Positions 1-13,442 of a stretch of DNA of 64,000 nt are shown here, piece after piece; the first letter of the stretch is position 1; the number at the start of each line of letters is the position of its first letter. Where the stretch lies: assembly GCA_036877525.1 (NCBI GenBank), contig JAZGTH010000001.1:9308001-9372000 (forward strand). The letters run 5' to 3'. A program made the translations under genes and the position numbers. The DNA is from Chromobotia macracanthus (taxonomy: Eukaryota > Chordata > Actinopteri > Cypriniformes > Botiidae). The notes below the pieces were generated by a model. The model ran no database searches and was not told where the DNA came from. It saw only the letters and a program-made list of their open reading frames with translations.

Positions 1-563
1 TGCTGCCTGTGTTCAAGTCCCGCCCTTTTGGGGCTAAAAGTTTCCATTGTGTTAGAGCAGCACGTGAGCGTGTGGGGAGGAGGAGGGGGAGGCGGGGAGA
101 CTCACAGACTGAAACTGGATAGACAGAGACTGTGTGATCTTAAAACTTTAAATAATGTACACAACTTTCTGCATGCAACAGCCTGAAGCTAGTCTTTTCA
201 CCAGCTTTGCTATAATAAAGCTGCAGCACTTGCATTGGACATCATTACTGGCCTGTTGAAAAGCAACTTGCAATTACAGACAATATAAGGTTTCCATTGG
301 CTAGTTCTCATCTGCTGGCTCTGGTCATGCCACGCCCATTTATGGCTGTAAGCTTGAGCTGGTGGAAAATAACTGCCAAGCTGAGAATCTGAGCAAATTT
401 TCATAGACTTGTGTGTGCTTGAGTTACTGGGCATTTTTGGATCTCAAAACTAAAGGAAGATTATTGTAGAAAAAATATCACTTGAAAAAAACACTTGACT
501 CTTGACAAATGATCATTTGTCTGGTTAACACGAGGCACGTTTAACCCCTTTACTTTTTTACAG
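1..563. other. Intron of atp1b1
   Basis: This stretch ends in a clear acceptor (tttttacag at 555-563) feeding the first visible atp1b1 exon. I see no exon with coherent coding sense in it. A G-rich patch lies at about 75-100. Confidence 0.6.
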
Positions 564-2255
564 GCCTATCACACTCCCCGCGCCCAGACAAGGCCGAAAT
601 CACTTTCACCATGCATGAGGCTAAGAGTTATGAAGCATATAAAAACAATATTGCAGAACTCCTGGAGCCATACAGGACAAAGAATCAGAATGATGAAATG
701 AAGTTTGAGGACTGTGGAGGTACATTGAGCCCTAAGATACTCTTTTAACAATACGTCTTTTACATAAAATAACACCAAATTGGTAGAGATCCTTACTGTA
801 TTAACAAGTAGGACAGCCAAAGATAAGTCACATGAGTCACATTCTATGCCTTAGCTATACTACTTAGGTAGACAATTGGGGCTTTATCTGACCTATTTTT
901 CTGTCATTCATGCGCTCTTGTACTGTAATAAGGATAAGTGAATACAGTTGCATTAGTCACTAACGATTTTAATGCATTCATGTTCAGACAAACCCAAAAC
1001 TTACACAGACCGCGGAGACCTGGAGAGTAACAACGGCTTGAGGAAGGCCTGCCGTTTCGATAGGTCGTTGTTGAATGACTGCTCTGGCGTATCAGACACT
1101 AGCTATGGCTTTGAGGATGGCAAACCCTGCCTCATCGTTAAACTTAATAGGATTGTCAACTTCAGACCCCAGGTGAGTTTAAATCTTGTTATAGTAAAGA
1201 AGGTTTAAGTCATATCACGTTGATATGTAGTGTACCATGCAAAAGATTTGAAATGACGATTAGGACATAATGTGACCATGAGAAAGCTTTTTGTTTTAGT
1301 AGTAACAGCTGTTTTTTTATAATTTTTTTACAGCATGAATTATGTAATAAATAGTTTATAAATATACTATTGTTCATTGTTCATTCATGTTGGTTCATAG
1401 TACATTATCTATATGTTAATTTATTACTTGAAATATTATTACTGAATTAATACTGAATATTACTGAAAAATTTATTACTGAAATGTATTAATACACAGTA
1501 ACTAAAACTTACCAATAACCAGTGGTGTGAAGTATTGCTCATTGTTATTTCACATTAGCTATCGCACATTAACTAACGATAATGTGTGAAACCTTTTTAT
1601 AAAGTGTCAAGTGTTAATTTATTCAGCCGTTACTTTAATATTAGCCATTTTACTGGAACGTTACGGGCATCATTGCTTACAAAGTAAAGTATGGGTTTGT
1701 TTCCCTGAAGCAACATCAGGCATTAAGTTTAATATTTTTAAACTGTCTCCTTAGCCTCCAAATAATGACAGTATTCCTGAGGAAATCCGCCCTAACTTCC
1801 AGGGCAATCTGATTCCAATCCACTGCTCAAGCAAGGTAAGAAATAATTCTGGTCATTCTGGTAATAGAGCTTTTTGTGCAGTCAGGTCTAACTAAACCAA
1901 GAAGATTGTAACAATGGATACATAAATGATGCCAAACTCAATAATACTCCAGAGTAAGATCTAACACTAGTTATCTTTATCACAACAGAAAGAGGATGAA
2001 GCAGAGAAGCTCGGACCAATCGATTACTATGGAATCGGTGCTGGTTTCCCTCTCCAGTATTATCCTTACTATGGCAAGCGGCTACAGCCGCAATACCTCC
2101 AGCCTCTGGTGGCCATCAAGTTTCAGAACATCACCAAAAATTTTGACATGCGCATAGAGTGTAAAGTATTTGGACATAATATTGATTACAGTGAGAAAGA
2201 CCGTTCTCAGGGACGCTTTGACATCAAAATCCACATCAAAAGCCCAGTGTCATGA
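564..2255 (+). CDS. atp1b1: Na,K-ATPase beta-1 subunit, 3' part (last four coding exons)
   Basis: This is the C-terminal ectodomain of the sodium/potassium-transporting ATPase beta subunit, the glycosylated type II membrane partner needed for folding and surface delivery of the alpha pump. Exons are 564-719, 988-1172, 1755-1835 and 1989-2255; all have GT/AG borders and the phases join into one frame ending in TGA at 2253-2255. About 229 residues are visible. The cytosolic tail and transmembrane helix must lie left of the window. Diagnostic strings are [47 protein letters not shown] and the terminal [13 protein letters not shown], which resembles beta-1 more than beta-2 or beta-3. The extracellular cysteines of the conserved disulfides are present (FEDCG, KACRF, NDCSG, GKPC, IHCSS, IECK), and there is an NIT sequon in FQNITKNF. 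The a or b teleost co-orthologue cannot be decided. It is convergent with the nme7 relic, as in other vertebrates. Confidence 0.93.
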
Positions 2256-3400
2256 CCTTAGCTATGAAAATAGCACTTTTACTCTGCCCATTTCAAAACA
2301 TGATAATTTAAACAAATAAAGACAAACTCAATTGGATGAAAAACAACTAGTCTTGAACAAACTTTCATAACATACGGGACCTACACTTAATCTGTACGCT
2401 TTACACTAGCTTTCTCTGCATGTCTAGGATTAGAATGAAAATTACAGAAAGAGTAGCAATAGCAAAGTATTTATTCTACTGTAAATGAGAATATTCCATG
2501 AGCCATGGGACATTCATCTATTACTGTAAATTATAATTCCACTACTGAAGTAGCGAGCATTGTTTCTGTCCCCTGAGTATTTCTGCCTAGTGTGGTCTCT
2601 TTATATTTTATGGAGTGTGTAGTGCAGTAGTTGCATACAGTGGTCCTTTCCAAGCCATGTTGTAATTTCCGTTGCCTTATGTGAGAAAGCCTTAGTGGTC
2701 CAAGGTGTGTATGTGTGTATGTTAGTAAATGTGAGAGTTTGAAGGTGAATGTGTGTATTTGTCTACTTATAAACTGAATATACTGGCATGGTACGCTCTG
2801 AACTCCCCAGGTCTGTGTTTATGTGTAAGTGACTGCACTCCGTTCAGTTCTTTTTCCTTTCTTTGTTGCCTTTTATTTTCATTGATTGATGGGAATATGT
2901 TTGTACATCACCTTTTGACATTTGATTGTCTTGCAATTTTTGGGAAATTGGGGCTAATGACAATTTTTGTGTAAAGCTTATATTCCTTCACTATTAAGTG
3001 TAGAACTGTGTGTCTAGCCTGGAGGACTGAAGTGGCCAGTGGTCACCATGGCAACTCAGTGCTTTTTAATTATTTTTGTTTTTTTCTGGAGACATCACAT
3101 AATATGTGGTGTTACTTTCTAATGAATGTTTTAGCCATTTTCATGGTGGAAGAATTTTATATTTATGCAGTTGTACAATTTTTTGAGCATAAAAATGTAT
3201 AAATCCAAATACCAAAGTCACTGGTCAAATCTATCAGATGCAAAGCAGTACCCTGTGTAATAGGATATTTTGTTTGTGTTTAAGAAAATGTTTCAAAAAA
3301 GCTTCAAAGTCAATGTTGGCCATTGAAACACTTGTCAAGAGAGTCATTTGCTCATGTAATGTTATTTAAAACTGGTTAAGACCTGAAAGAGAAATAAATG
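2256..3400 (+). other. atp1b1 3'UTR (probable extent)
   Basis: Sequence downstream of the atp1b1 stop is AT-rich and non-coding. AATAAA-type poly(A) signals occur near 2314 and at about 3393, so a short and a roughly 1.1 kb 3'UTR are both possible. The exact cleavage site cannot be read from sequence alone. Confidence 0.5.
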
Positions 3401-6400
3401 GACAGACAACTGAGGTATTGTTAAAGTGGTCTTTATTTAATGTCAAATGTCTCACGGTTGCTTTATCCATCTAACATTTTAAAGAAATACTGGACCTGCA
3501 AAATGGAAATCACAATTCAATCTAATTTTTCATAAAATAAGATCTATAAAGTTTACACAATTATGTACTTCATAAATTAAGCCTTTTTAAATAAGCTGTA
3601 TGCTAAAAATATCCCTGCAAATGTTTTGCACATTTAGCACTTCATTTAGCGCTTTATCAGACCTCAGCAACAAGTCACCAGCTTGTTTTAGTTTCAAACA
3701 ATTGGCTTTCTCTGAATTGTGCCTGTTACAGCAGTGTGCGTCTGCTCGGCAAAGAAGAGTTTGTGCTGGGCCTCTGAGGCCTGAGCTCTTGGAATGTCAC
3801 GGCTGAGTTGGTCAGCAGGCAAATGATTAACAAGGGGCCATTTGTGCTAGGGGGCTGAACAGATCAAGAGTTGTGCAAAACAATGACGTCCACCGGGCCA
3901 AAAGTACTCCCTGGCATAACAATGGACTTTTCCTTCTTCCAAACCAACATCTGCCTGCTTCCCTTCCTGTGAGACATAATGTAGGTCTGGACCAGCCTAC
4001 AGTGGACAGTCATGAAACTGTTCCGGGCTTCGTAGAAAATTGTGGGATCTATACATTTTTTTGAAGAACAAGGGCTGCTAAACAACAAAACTCATTGACG
4101 GGACAAAAACGTGACTGTAACTCTTGTCATTTGAATGACATTTACATATGCTCACCTCTGAAATCCAGTCATCTAGTAGGTCTGCACAGTGAACGCCACT
4201 GTGCACTTTTTGCCATAGAGAGCTCGCAAATGGTTGTGCCAAAGATGGCGTGTAATTTCCTGTAGGGAAACAAAACACATGATGACAGCTTTTTGATGGG
4301 TTACACTAGAACAAATGCTTTTAACAGGTAATTGTCCGTACAGCAACGGGATAAAAACATGAGGCACATGTTGTGATAGTTACTTACGTCCAGCAGTGTT
4401 AGGAGATCAAATAACTTCACATTTTATCCAGGGCATCAAGTTACTTACACGTGCTTGTTCACGTTACTCAGACAAATACTTCCTATTTATTGCAAACATC
4501 TGCTTTTTATAGAACTATTTCTGTCCTCCACATTGTATCAAAGGATTTTGAAGACACTAAAACAAGTCTTGATTGTAAATTGCAGGCTAGTATTACATAT
4601 TTTTGGCTGTATGTGTTAAAGTGTCCTATAAACAATAGATGAACAAGGACAGGATTTTGTAACGTCATTTCTGTGAAAACCTGTCAGCTATTTCCTCTAG
4701 TGATGGCCAATATATCCTGACTAACACAAGTTTTCTGCTTTAATTTGACAAAAACTGGTAAACCCACAATTGTACCAGAGGAATAAAAAAGTCTCATATG
4801 TGAGATTGTGTGAAGACAATTGATTTTCTAATAGTAAGACAGACTTGAAAAATATATGATCACTTGTAAATCACTTTGGAAAGGTGCACAAATGTTAAAT
4901 AAATACTCCTCCATGGCTGTTATAATGTGACAAAAGTTCAGGGGGTCTTAGCTGAATTTACTTTGAGTTTATATTTCACTACCCTTTCAGGAGAATGTTG
5001 GACTAATACCAGGTCTTGACTTTAATTCTTGCTCACATGTGCTTCTCATTCAGAGCTCAGCTGGCCAATTGGCTAAGGCTAAAATGGAATGTGATGAAAT
5101 GAAATGTTCCCAAGGATACAAGCTGCCAGCTCTACTGTCCTCTGCTAATCCCTTCCAGTAGGAAATTTAACCCCCTCCCCCACACCCCATGGGGGATGGG
5201 TTATCTAAATGTAAATAAATTGGGTTTCCGTGACCACACCCATCTTGTCACATCCATTTTGATCTCTGAAGGTACGTTTCAGTGACTAAGAACATGTCAC
5301 TGAGAAAACCACACAATTCAAACATGTCAGCAAAGCATTAAGAGAAATGCAGACCACACATAGTCATGAGAGAAAGTCAGAGCCAGAATTAGTGTTTCGA
5401 ATAAAAACAGCTTTGCTGCATATGATTCACCTGCTTAGGCTCTGAAGAAGCACAGGATATTTAGAGACTCACACTAGTTAGTTATTATATCCATATCTTG
5501 GCTCGGATACTTCAAAAATATCTTGTGGCGCAGCATTAAAGCAATGAAATCCTTCTCCCCACTTGGTTTTATCTAGATATGCTGTCTGTTGTGTCATAAC
5601 TTTCACACAAGGCTTAGAATGTGGTATTATGGTTATAAGGATATAGATATCAGCAATCCCAATGAGTCAGTTCAGATTTACAGCGACCATACAGAACTTG
5701 CCATACAGAGCTGAGGCACATTTGCATATGATCAGCCAGAGATAAAAAAATTTTCAGGCATGTGGTTTAGTGGTTATGAATTACGAGCAGCCAGTTTGTA
5801 CAGGAAACACTAACACAGTCCAACTGCAGCAGAATTGAATTTAACACTAACAGACTAAACCTTAAAAAAATAAAAATATATCAATCAAACATTGCATTGG
5901 TGGTATACCTGGAAAGGTACTAAGAAAAGTACCAGTGTATTTGGACAAGGTATTGTGATAGCTCCATGGTGTTATTATAAGTGCCTTGGACTACCAAGTA
6001 CATTTCAGGCTGATTTGCAGTGTACTGAGAGACTTCCAGTTAGCACACAATAATTTCATTAGTTACCCACAACTGACCTGTAGCTACTGAGTTTAATAAG
6101 CCCTGCCAAGCTAATGTTTGCACACACACTCAGCCTACTGCTAGAAATAAACAGGCTAAACAAGTTAATATTGTCTGTGAATACACACTAAATGATCATT
6201 ATCCCCTACCCTGTCATAAAGAACATAAAGAGAATGTCAATAGAGTGGTGACACTGACGTCAGAGTACTGTCTATGAAGACCAGGGCAAAAATAATCATT
6301 ATCTTACAAGCTCTCCTCTTTCTATTTACTGAGAAAATGGGACCCATTTTCAGAGAAATGCCTGCAATTGTAGTATTACCTACCGTAGTACTACCGTAGT

Positions 6401-9400
6401 ACTACCTAATGTCTCAGTATTTGAATGTCTATTCTCTCTCACACCAGTGCCATTTCCCTGAAAGGTATTTAGCCAAGCTATTTAATCACATTATTATCAA
6501 ATACTATTACAACAAAGCTTAAGTCTAAAGGGACAGAGTCACATTAAGTAAACTAGCCTTTATTGGTCAAACAGGTGTAAGACAACCTGGGTGTCAGACT
6601 GTGCTGGAAGAGCAGACTGTTCCAGCCTGAATAGCTTTCTTCTCACATTTAACTTCATGTGCATGAAGGTGTTAGCAGGTCCGGTAGCTGATCCTGTTGT
6701 TGCCAAGACAGCTGATTCCTAAGCTGGCCATAAAGTAAACTTGGACAATCTTGTCTACAACAACGCTGTCTCTCTTACCTGTAAAAGTAGCAGTTTTGAA
6801 TAAATGAGGTTGCATGACCTCATTCTTAATACCCCTCCACAAAGATTCCATACTCCACAGCTTAAAAGAGAAAATGTGCTAACCTGCTTTGCAGGTATGT
6901 CAATTAATGAACAATAGATCCAAGCTATTTTTATTTATAAAGGCATTGTGTAAACCCAAACATGCCAAGATTGGTACAAATTAACAAACACCTGTACAAA
7001 GCCAACAAATTGCTGTCTCTTTACTGTCATTACATACACAAATAGTTAGGGTATACACAAATAGGGTAAAATCCCCCAAACGATATGCACAAGAAAATTT
7101 GAGTTTAGCATATAGCAGTGTTTTGAAATTGCCTGTAGGGCAGATCTTTTTAACAGGACTAGCTACGTTAAAGAGTGTGTGGACCTTATTAATTTTTATT
7201 TCTGAGACAACAGTCCTTAAAGCTCTGTATCCAGTCATTAGATATGGCTACTGTCTACGAGAAGGCACTTAGAAAAATAAGCCTTTCTTCAACAAGACAC
7301 ACAATTTGAGGTATTATTCATCACTGTAACACAAACTGTGCTGGCAGCCTAACAGTTAAGATTACAGCCAATGAGAAAAATGAGAGCTCAGTCCCAGGGT
7401 GACATAGAGTATGGGGAATTAGTGACATCACAATGCTGCTCCATCATCCCTGTTTTCTTGAACAAAGCACTTTACCACAGGTGGTAACATGGGAATGTCT
7501 CTGCAATTAACATAATTTATGTCATTAAAAGCTGCAAATCATAACATGTTTGGAATTAAAATGAACAAAAATCTGTTATTTAAGTACATAATAGATCAGT
7601 GTTCAAAACTGTCTCCTTACTGCACCACAATGGTAAGTTTATAATAGTGAATTAAATGAGGTTGTGTCACATCTGTAAACAAAGAAGATCCAGCTACTAA
7701 ATTGTGTCTGTGTTTGCTGGAATGGGTGCTACAAGTGCTTGTAGATTGTTCTTATAGCAGTTTAGAATTTAAACTTGTCATCCATGTTAAGAAAATAACA
7801 CAGCAAGCTACCTGCAATTTTATGTTTTAAACAGAGATGCTGATAGATTGGCAAAATTTACGGATTGCAGCTATAAAAGAAACGCATGTGCTAAATGATG
7901 ACTAACCAATCAACTATTTGTCCATGCCATATTTTATGTGTTTGGTAGTATATTGAAATAATTCTAAGCTATTTATTAACTATTTTGAACTTCTAACAGT
8001 GACCCTAAACCAGTCTTTCAAGTTAGGGAAAGGGTAGATCAACACTAATTTGTGCCAGACGACAGACAGATTGAGTGAGGGAGATCCAGTTCAGTCCCGG
8101 TCACATGGCCCGCTCACTCCCTGTTCCTGGTGCCACTCTGATGTAAGAGGGCCTTAATTAAGAAGCAATCGATGCTGTGGGATGACACTGGAGCCTCCTA
8201 AGAGAACACTGCCATGGCAACTGCAGCTCTCCATGGCCCTGCCTTTTTGGCTGCATGCTTACAACCATGACACATTGCTAGCCCTCAGCACCATCTGAGA
8301 ACACAATTAAACCCTGACTGATTGAATAGTCTAATATGTGGATGAACAAACAATTACTACAGTAGGAAAATTACATGGACAAATGTTGTTAGGGAGCAAT
8401 GTATTCTATATAGGGTTTCTGCCGTAGTTAGTAATGAGTCATTTACGTGTTCAGACAAAGCTTGCCTAACTTCTCATAGACAATAGACCATTTACAAGAT
8501 CTCCAAAAACGGCAAATCTCCAAATTCTTAGAAATCACAAATTAAAGAAGGCATTTAATGCAAAATTATGTTTTTCTTTTGAAAATCTTTTGAAAAAAAA
8601 CTGTTTAGTTTACTGCGTAAAGATAACTTTACTTTCAAAATTTTTAAAACTCAAGCTCCCAAGACCAAAAAAAGAAAGGAAAAACATGGTAATAAAACTG
8701 TTGGCGTAAGATGGACACCTGTGGCTCTGTGTAGCTTTCCAAAGGATCCCACCATTAAGAAAGAGTGGCTGATGTTTATTAAATACCAAGGTCTCTAATC
8801 ACGCCACTCCAGCCTTAAAAGTTTGTGTAGCACATTTCAGAATGGATTGTTTTGTGAACCTGTCACAAAGTAATGCAGACTTTGTAGAAAAACATTTAGG
8901 GATTGAGCAGCTCCAATATATTGGATAAGAGAGCAAAACTACAACCCACAAATATACATTACTACCTAATTTCCCATGTGAAGAAGCCATTTAATTAAGG
9001 ATCTTATGGTGCAATAACAAATGCATAAATGCAAACTTTTTAGGTTGTATGGTGTAAATGCCATTATTCTGCTAATACTCGAAATACTATGGGTGCACTT
9101 GACTGTTATTGCTTCAGTAAGGAAGAACCATACATTGTATTCAGCCATTGGTATTTGCCTGAATCGTGTTTACAAATATAATAACCCAGGAAAAACAATA
9201 CTGTTATTAATGGCTGTTGCATTATATTTTTCACAGTCCTATCCAATAGGACAGTACAGTAGACATGTGAGACTGCAGGGTCAATATAGCTTTTTTCTGT
9301 TGCCCTTACAAGTGCATCAGACAACACACTCACAACAAGGAAAGAACACAACATCCTAATGACATCCGACATCCTAATGAGTGTAGAACAATATAAACAA

Positions 9401-12400
9401 TAAACTGTGAAAACAATTTTACTAATATAAGCCATCTCAAGCATTGTGTTTAGTTTTAATAATTTGGAGGTCAAGGAAACACATAAGGCTATTCCATTGT
9501 CAAAGAAAATGCTAGGCCAGTATGACTCAGACCGTATTCTCTTGTCTTAAGCAGACATACACTGTGTCCAAACACCTAGTTCCTTATCTTATTTCTACTG
9601 TCTGTGACAAACAGGCACGGTTACATTCCCACTGTATTGGTTTACCATGTTACAATTAAGTTACCTTCGTTTCCAATTGAAGGTTCAGTTACTGTATTTT
9701 GGCACCTGGAGCTGAAAGCCAGTCAGTCATTGACAGGCAGTCAGCTGAACTTTGTTAGCTGATATGATCTTTTGGCACAATAGATTATTCATGAGCTCCA
9801 ACACCATATGAGACTTAAGTACAACTAAGAGAAGTGGACCTTTGTGTATTCGCACAAACAAATGGCTGTTTTACTTTACCAATAGTTTTAGAGCTAATCA
9901 TAAGTTCTAGTAGACAAATGTAAATGAATGCAGCATGGCAGAAAATAACAGAATGTATTTAAAGTATTTAAAACTACCAAGAAAAAGTAAAACTGATTAT
10001 TTTGAGAATTTGATCTGTTCTAATAATACAGCGCACTGCAGTTTTACACATTTGGAAACAATGGTGTTGCTTGTTCAAAGAGGTTTTTCTAGAGTGTTTT
10101 TCTAGAGAGTCACAGAACCTGGTTACCCTGAACAAAACATTCAAAACAAGAAATTAGAAAAGTGAAATCCTTAAACAATCAGCAGAGTTCACATTGTAAA
10201 GCTAACAGAATCATTGATTATGAATTTGGTCTCATCACACATGCTCATGTTTTGTTCATGTCTGTCTACAGATATCTGCAACATCATGGTACTGGAGAAG
10301 AGCACAACATACCATTTCTAAAATCTGGCAACACAAAATCCTAAAAACCACAAATGCTTTCAGAGAACAGATCAATACAGAAACGTATTGTAAAATACCT
10401 TTACAATGATCCTCTGTAAATAAAAAGATTTATCTTAAAAAGAGACGCTTGTGATTTAGTTTTGTGACCATTATCCTGAAACAATTATTTGATTGAAACA
10501 ATATTCAAAATTCTGCCATCAGATTCCATATGCTTTTGACAAATAACACAACTGTCAATGAAAATGTACATAACCAAAGGGGGGTGGGTGCAAAATACAT
10601 TAAAGCCTGATTTATGGTCGGTCAAAAATCTCAGAGCGCATTCTTGAGGCTGCAGGACTTGGCAGCACTCTGCAGTGAAGTTCTTTGTCTGAACCCAGAG
10701 GAGATGGTTTAACAAAATTCTTTGGTGTATATTTTCATATAAGTGGATGGGATTGCTTGGAAAGAGTGATGGAAAGCCATAATACACCAAATTATGGACT
10801 CATATATATTTCTCATTAAGCATAAAGCCTTTAGAGCAGCGAGAGTAACACCAGCCAGGACACCGATGCTTTCAAAAAGCCCAAATAGCTTATACCACAT
10901 TGACAAATAGTAAAAGGAATCATAAAAAATTTAAAGATTCCTGATTCCAAATCCACTCAACAGTCCTTGGCGTTTCCACAAGCATCCAAAGCCTGAATAG
11001 ATTATAACAGTAACCTAAGTAGATGGTTTCAACGCAACCAAGGTTTGTTAATGATTGCATTAACTATTGTTACCATTTCCGTCCTAATATTTCAGTACTT
11101 AGAGAATTAGTACTTTTCCTAACAATTTACTTTAATATACTATGCAAAAACAACATTTTGGTCACATATTTCAATGCATTTGTTAAAATTATAGTAGCCT
11201 AATTAAAAATCTTCTACTACACGTTATATGAAGAACCAATCAGTAACTACCCAGACTTAAGCATCACAGGCCGTAAGTACACATAACACAGTAATAGTTA
11301 TTAGCTCACGCTGAGTTGACGTGACGAAAGTAATGACTTGCAGTTCAGTGAATAAGTCAAGATCCACTCAGACTGATTTAGTCAGTGAACAAGTCATTAG
11401 GGTGATTTAAACCAATAACTTGTGGGTCTAAGACTGAACATTTTGAGTCTGTTTGACAGATTCATTAAAAAGAAGTGGCTGATAAAGGTCATTCATTCAA
11501 AAGGTGGACCACACTGGTCACACTGCATGTTCACTGTTGAGTGCAACTGACATGATGCACTTTATTATTTTGTGACACCCAGGCTTTCTCTCTCATCACA
11601 TTTTATTCAGACTAAGCCAAACCATAACTTCTTTTGCTGTGGTGCTGCAAATATAGAATAGCATGAAAACTGTCACACTTTAAGGTCACTGGCAGTGATA
11701 GATGAATCCGGGAAAACAATGTCATGAAAAATATTTGGTTTGAAGTGGTAGAACCGGTTCTTGGTTCCCAACCATACAAACAAGTCTGATATATCTCATG
11801 TGTCCTTTAAAGGGGCTTATGCAGCACCAGGACACAAAGAGGCCTGAACTGAGTAGGATCCAAACCTTTCATAAAGAGGTATAAATCTCCTTGATCGTAA
11901 TCTTCAGGCCTAATGTTAGACACGTTCCTATGCCTGTTTCTTTTTTTGACTGCAAGACAGGCAGCTTTGCAGCACTGCTCCCTGATATGGCCCCTCTCTA
12001 AATCAGATAAGAACTTTACAAGGCTGCTCTCCTAGTCCTTATCTCCGCAGTGCCATTTGGTAGCATTACAGCATTACATGGCAAAACACGGACAAAAAGT
12101 AAGAAAAAACGAGCAAGTGTTGTTAGTGAAGCATGCTGAATTTAACAGACTAACTACATCATCAAGCACTTATACTTCTTTCCAACCTCTACCATACAGA
12201 TCACCAAACTGTGCCATCAGAAATTTATAAAACAAGCTGACTTAATACAAAACTTAATGACACTTCTACTGTCAAGATCTCACTAAACCTAACACATTCC
12301 AACCAGATTTCATGTAATCTTCCTGTGTTGTATAGGACTTTAAAACTCCTAAACTAAAATGAAAGAAAAACATGCTTGTCTTCAGACTTGAAGACTTTAA

Positions 12401-12507
12401 ACTACATGGCAATAATGAATATTATCCTCTCCTTATGAACTACAACTAATCCTTCACAAACAATGCAGACTACATTTCTCAATCATTACACCCTCTCTTA
12501 CACTTAC

Positions 12508-12570
12508 AATACATTTAAAGGAACAGTTTATCCAAAAATGTAGGTTCTGTCTGTGTGATATATGGGAAAG
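12508..12570. repeat. End fragment of a dispersed teleost repeat
   Basis: The sequence aaaggaacagtttatccaaa followed by aatg and ttctgtc resembles the terminus of a repeat widespread in otophysan fish. Clearer copies lie at 61076-61282 and 62927-63330. Only the end is recognisable here. Confidence 0.4.
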
Positions 12571-13401
12571 AGCTTTTTCTCAGAGTCAAACTCAGAGTCA
12601 AAGAATTGCAGCTTTTGGCCATATAACCCATGTCAGCTTGAATGGATTATTAACGTAATCTTGAGGACTACAATAAAATTAAGACAAATCAGTTACAGTG
12701 AATCAGAAAATTAATCAGAAAATTCATTTGACAACTTAACAGTGATATAAAAAATAGTGAACAACTTATTAGTAACTTTTTACATCAAAATGTGAACTTA
12801 ATTTAAAATTGTGAGGAATTTCAGAATGGTCCTTTATGTTGAAGCTCTGCAGCAAGAACACCTAGAAGTTAGTATACAAGCTTTAATGTAAAGGCAACAT
12901 AACAATGCAGTCAGTCTTATTGATGAATTAAGAAACTGATTGACAGCCATGAATATTACAATCACTCTTCATAGGGACTTCATAGTGTGTCTTAGCACAC
13001 AGTTCTTATATATTCCGTTTTTTCTTTTTATTGTAATATGTTATTTGGTAAATGAAAAGGAATGGGTGGTAACCTCTCCCATTTATGCAAAGCAACAATC
13101 ACAAAGTGTTTACGCTACAATGATTACAGTACCAGTTTATCTATCCCAAACATACACATAATAACTGTGTTTTACTCATCATACCGGCACTTTTTATTAA
13201 CCAGACATGCAACCGCAGGAGCAGCAAGTAAGGACAGAAAAAGACAGGAAACATATTAGAATATATAAGATAAAAGACAATAAGTGTAGCTGTTTGCAGC
13301 AGAAAATAATGCTGATATACAACCTGTCACAGAACATTTAAAAACCAACCACACACTCTCACGCTCTCTCTGTTCCTCTCTGTGTGTGTGAAAAAGAAGC
13401 A

Positions 13402-13442
13402 GGGGCTGGACTGAGGGTGGGGCTGGACTGAGGGTGGGGCTG
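13402..13442. repeat. Short tandem repeat, 17-bp unit
   Basis: The unit ggggctggactgagggt occurs twice in perfect tandem (13402-13418, 13419-13435), followed by the first seven bases of a third copy. It follows a short TG run at 13381-13390. Confidence 0.85.

Noticed and set aside
9106..9474. A 122-codon open frame on the minus strand, overlapping a 112-codon plus-strand frame
   Set aside because: Both are compositionally random, have no motif or splice context, and overlap each other; long chance frames are expected in this much sequence.
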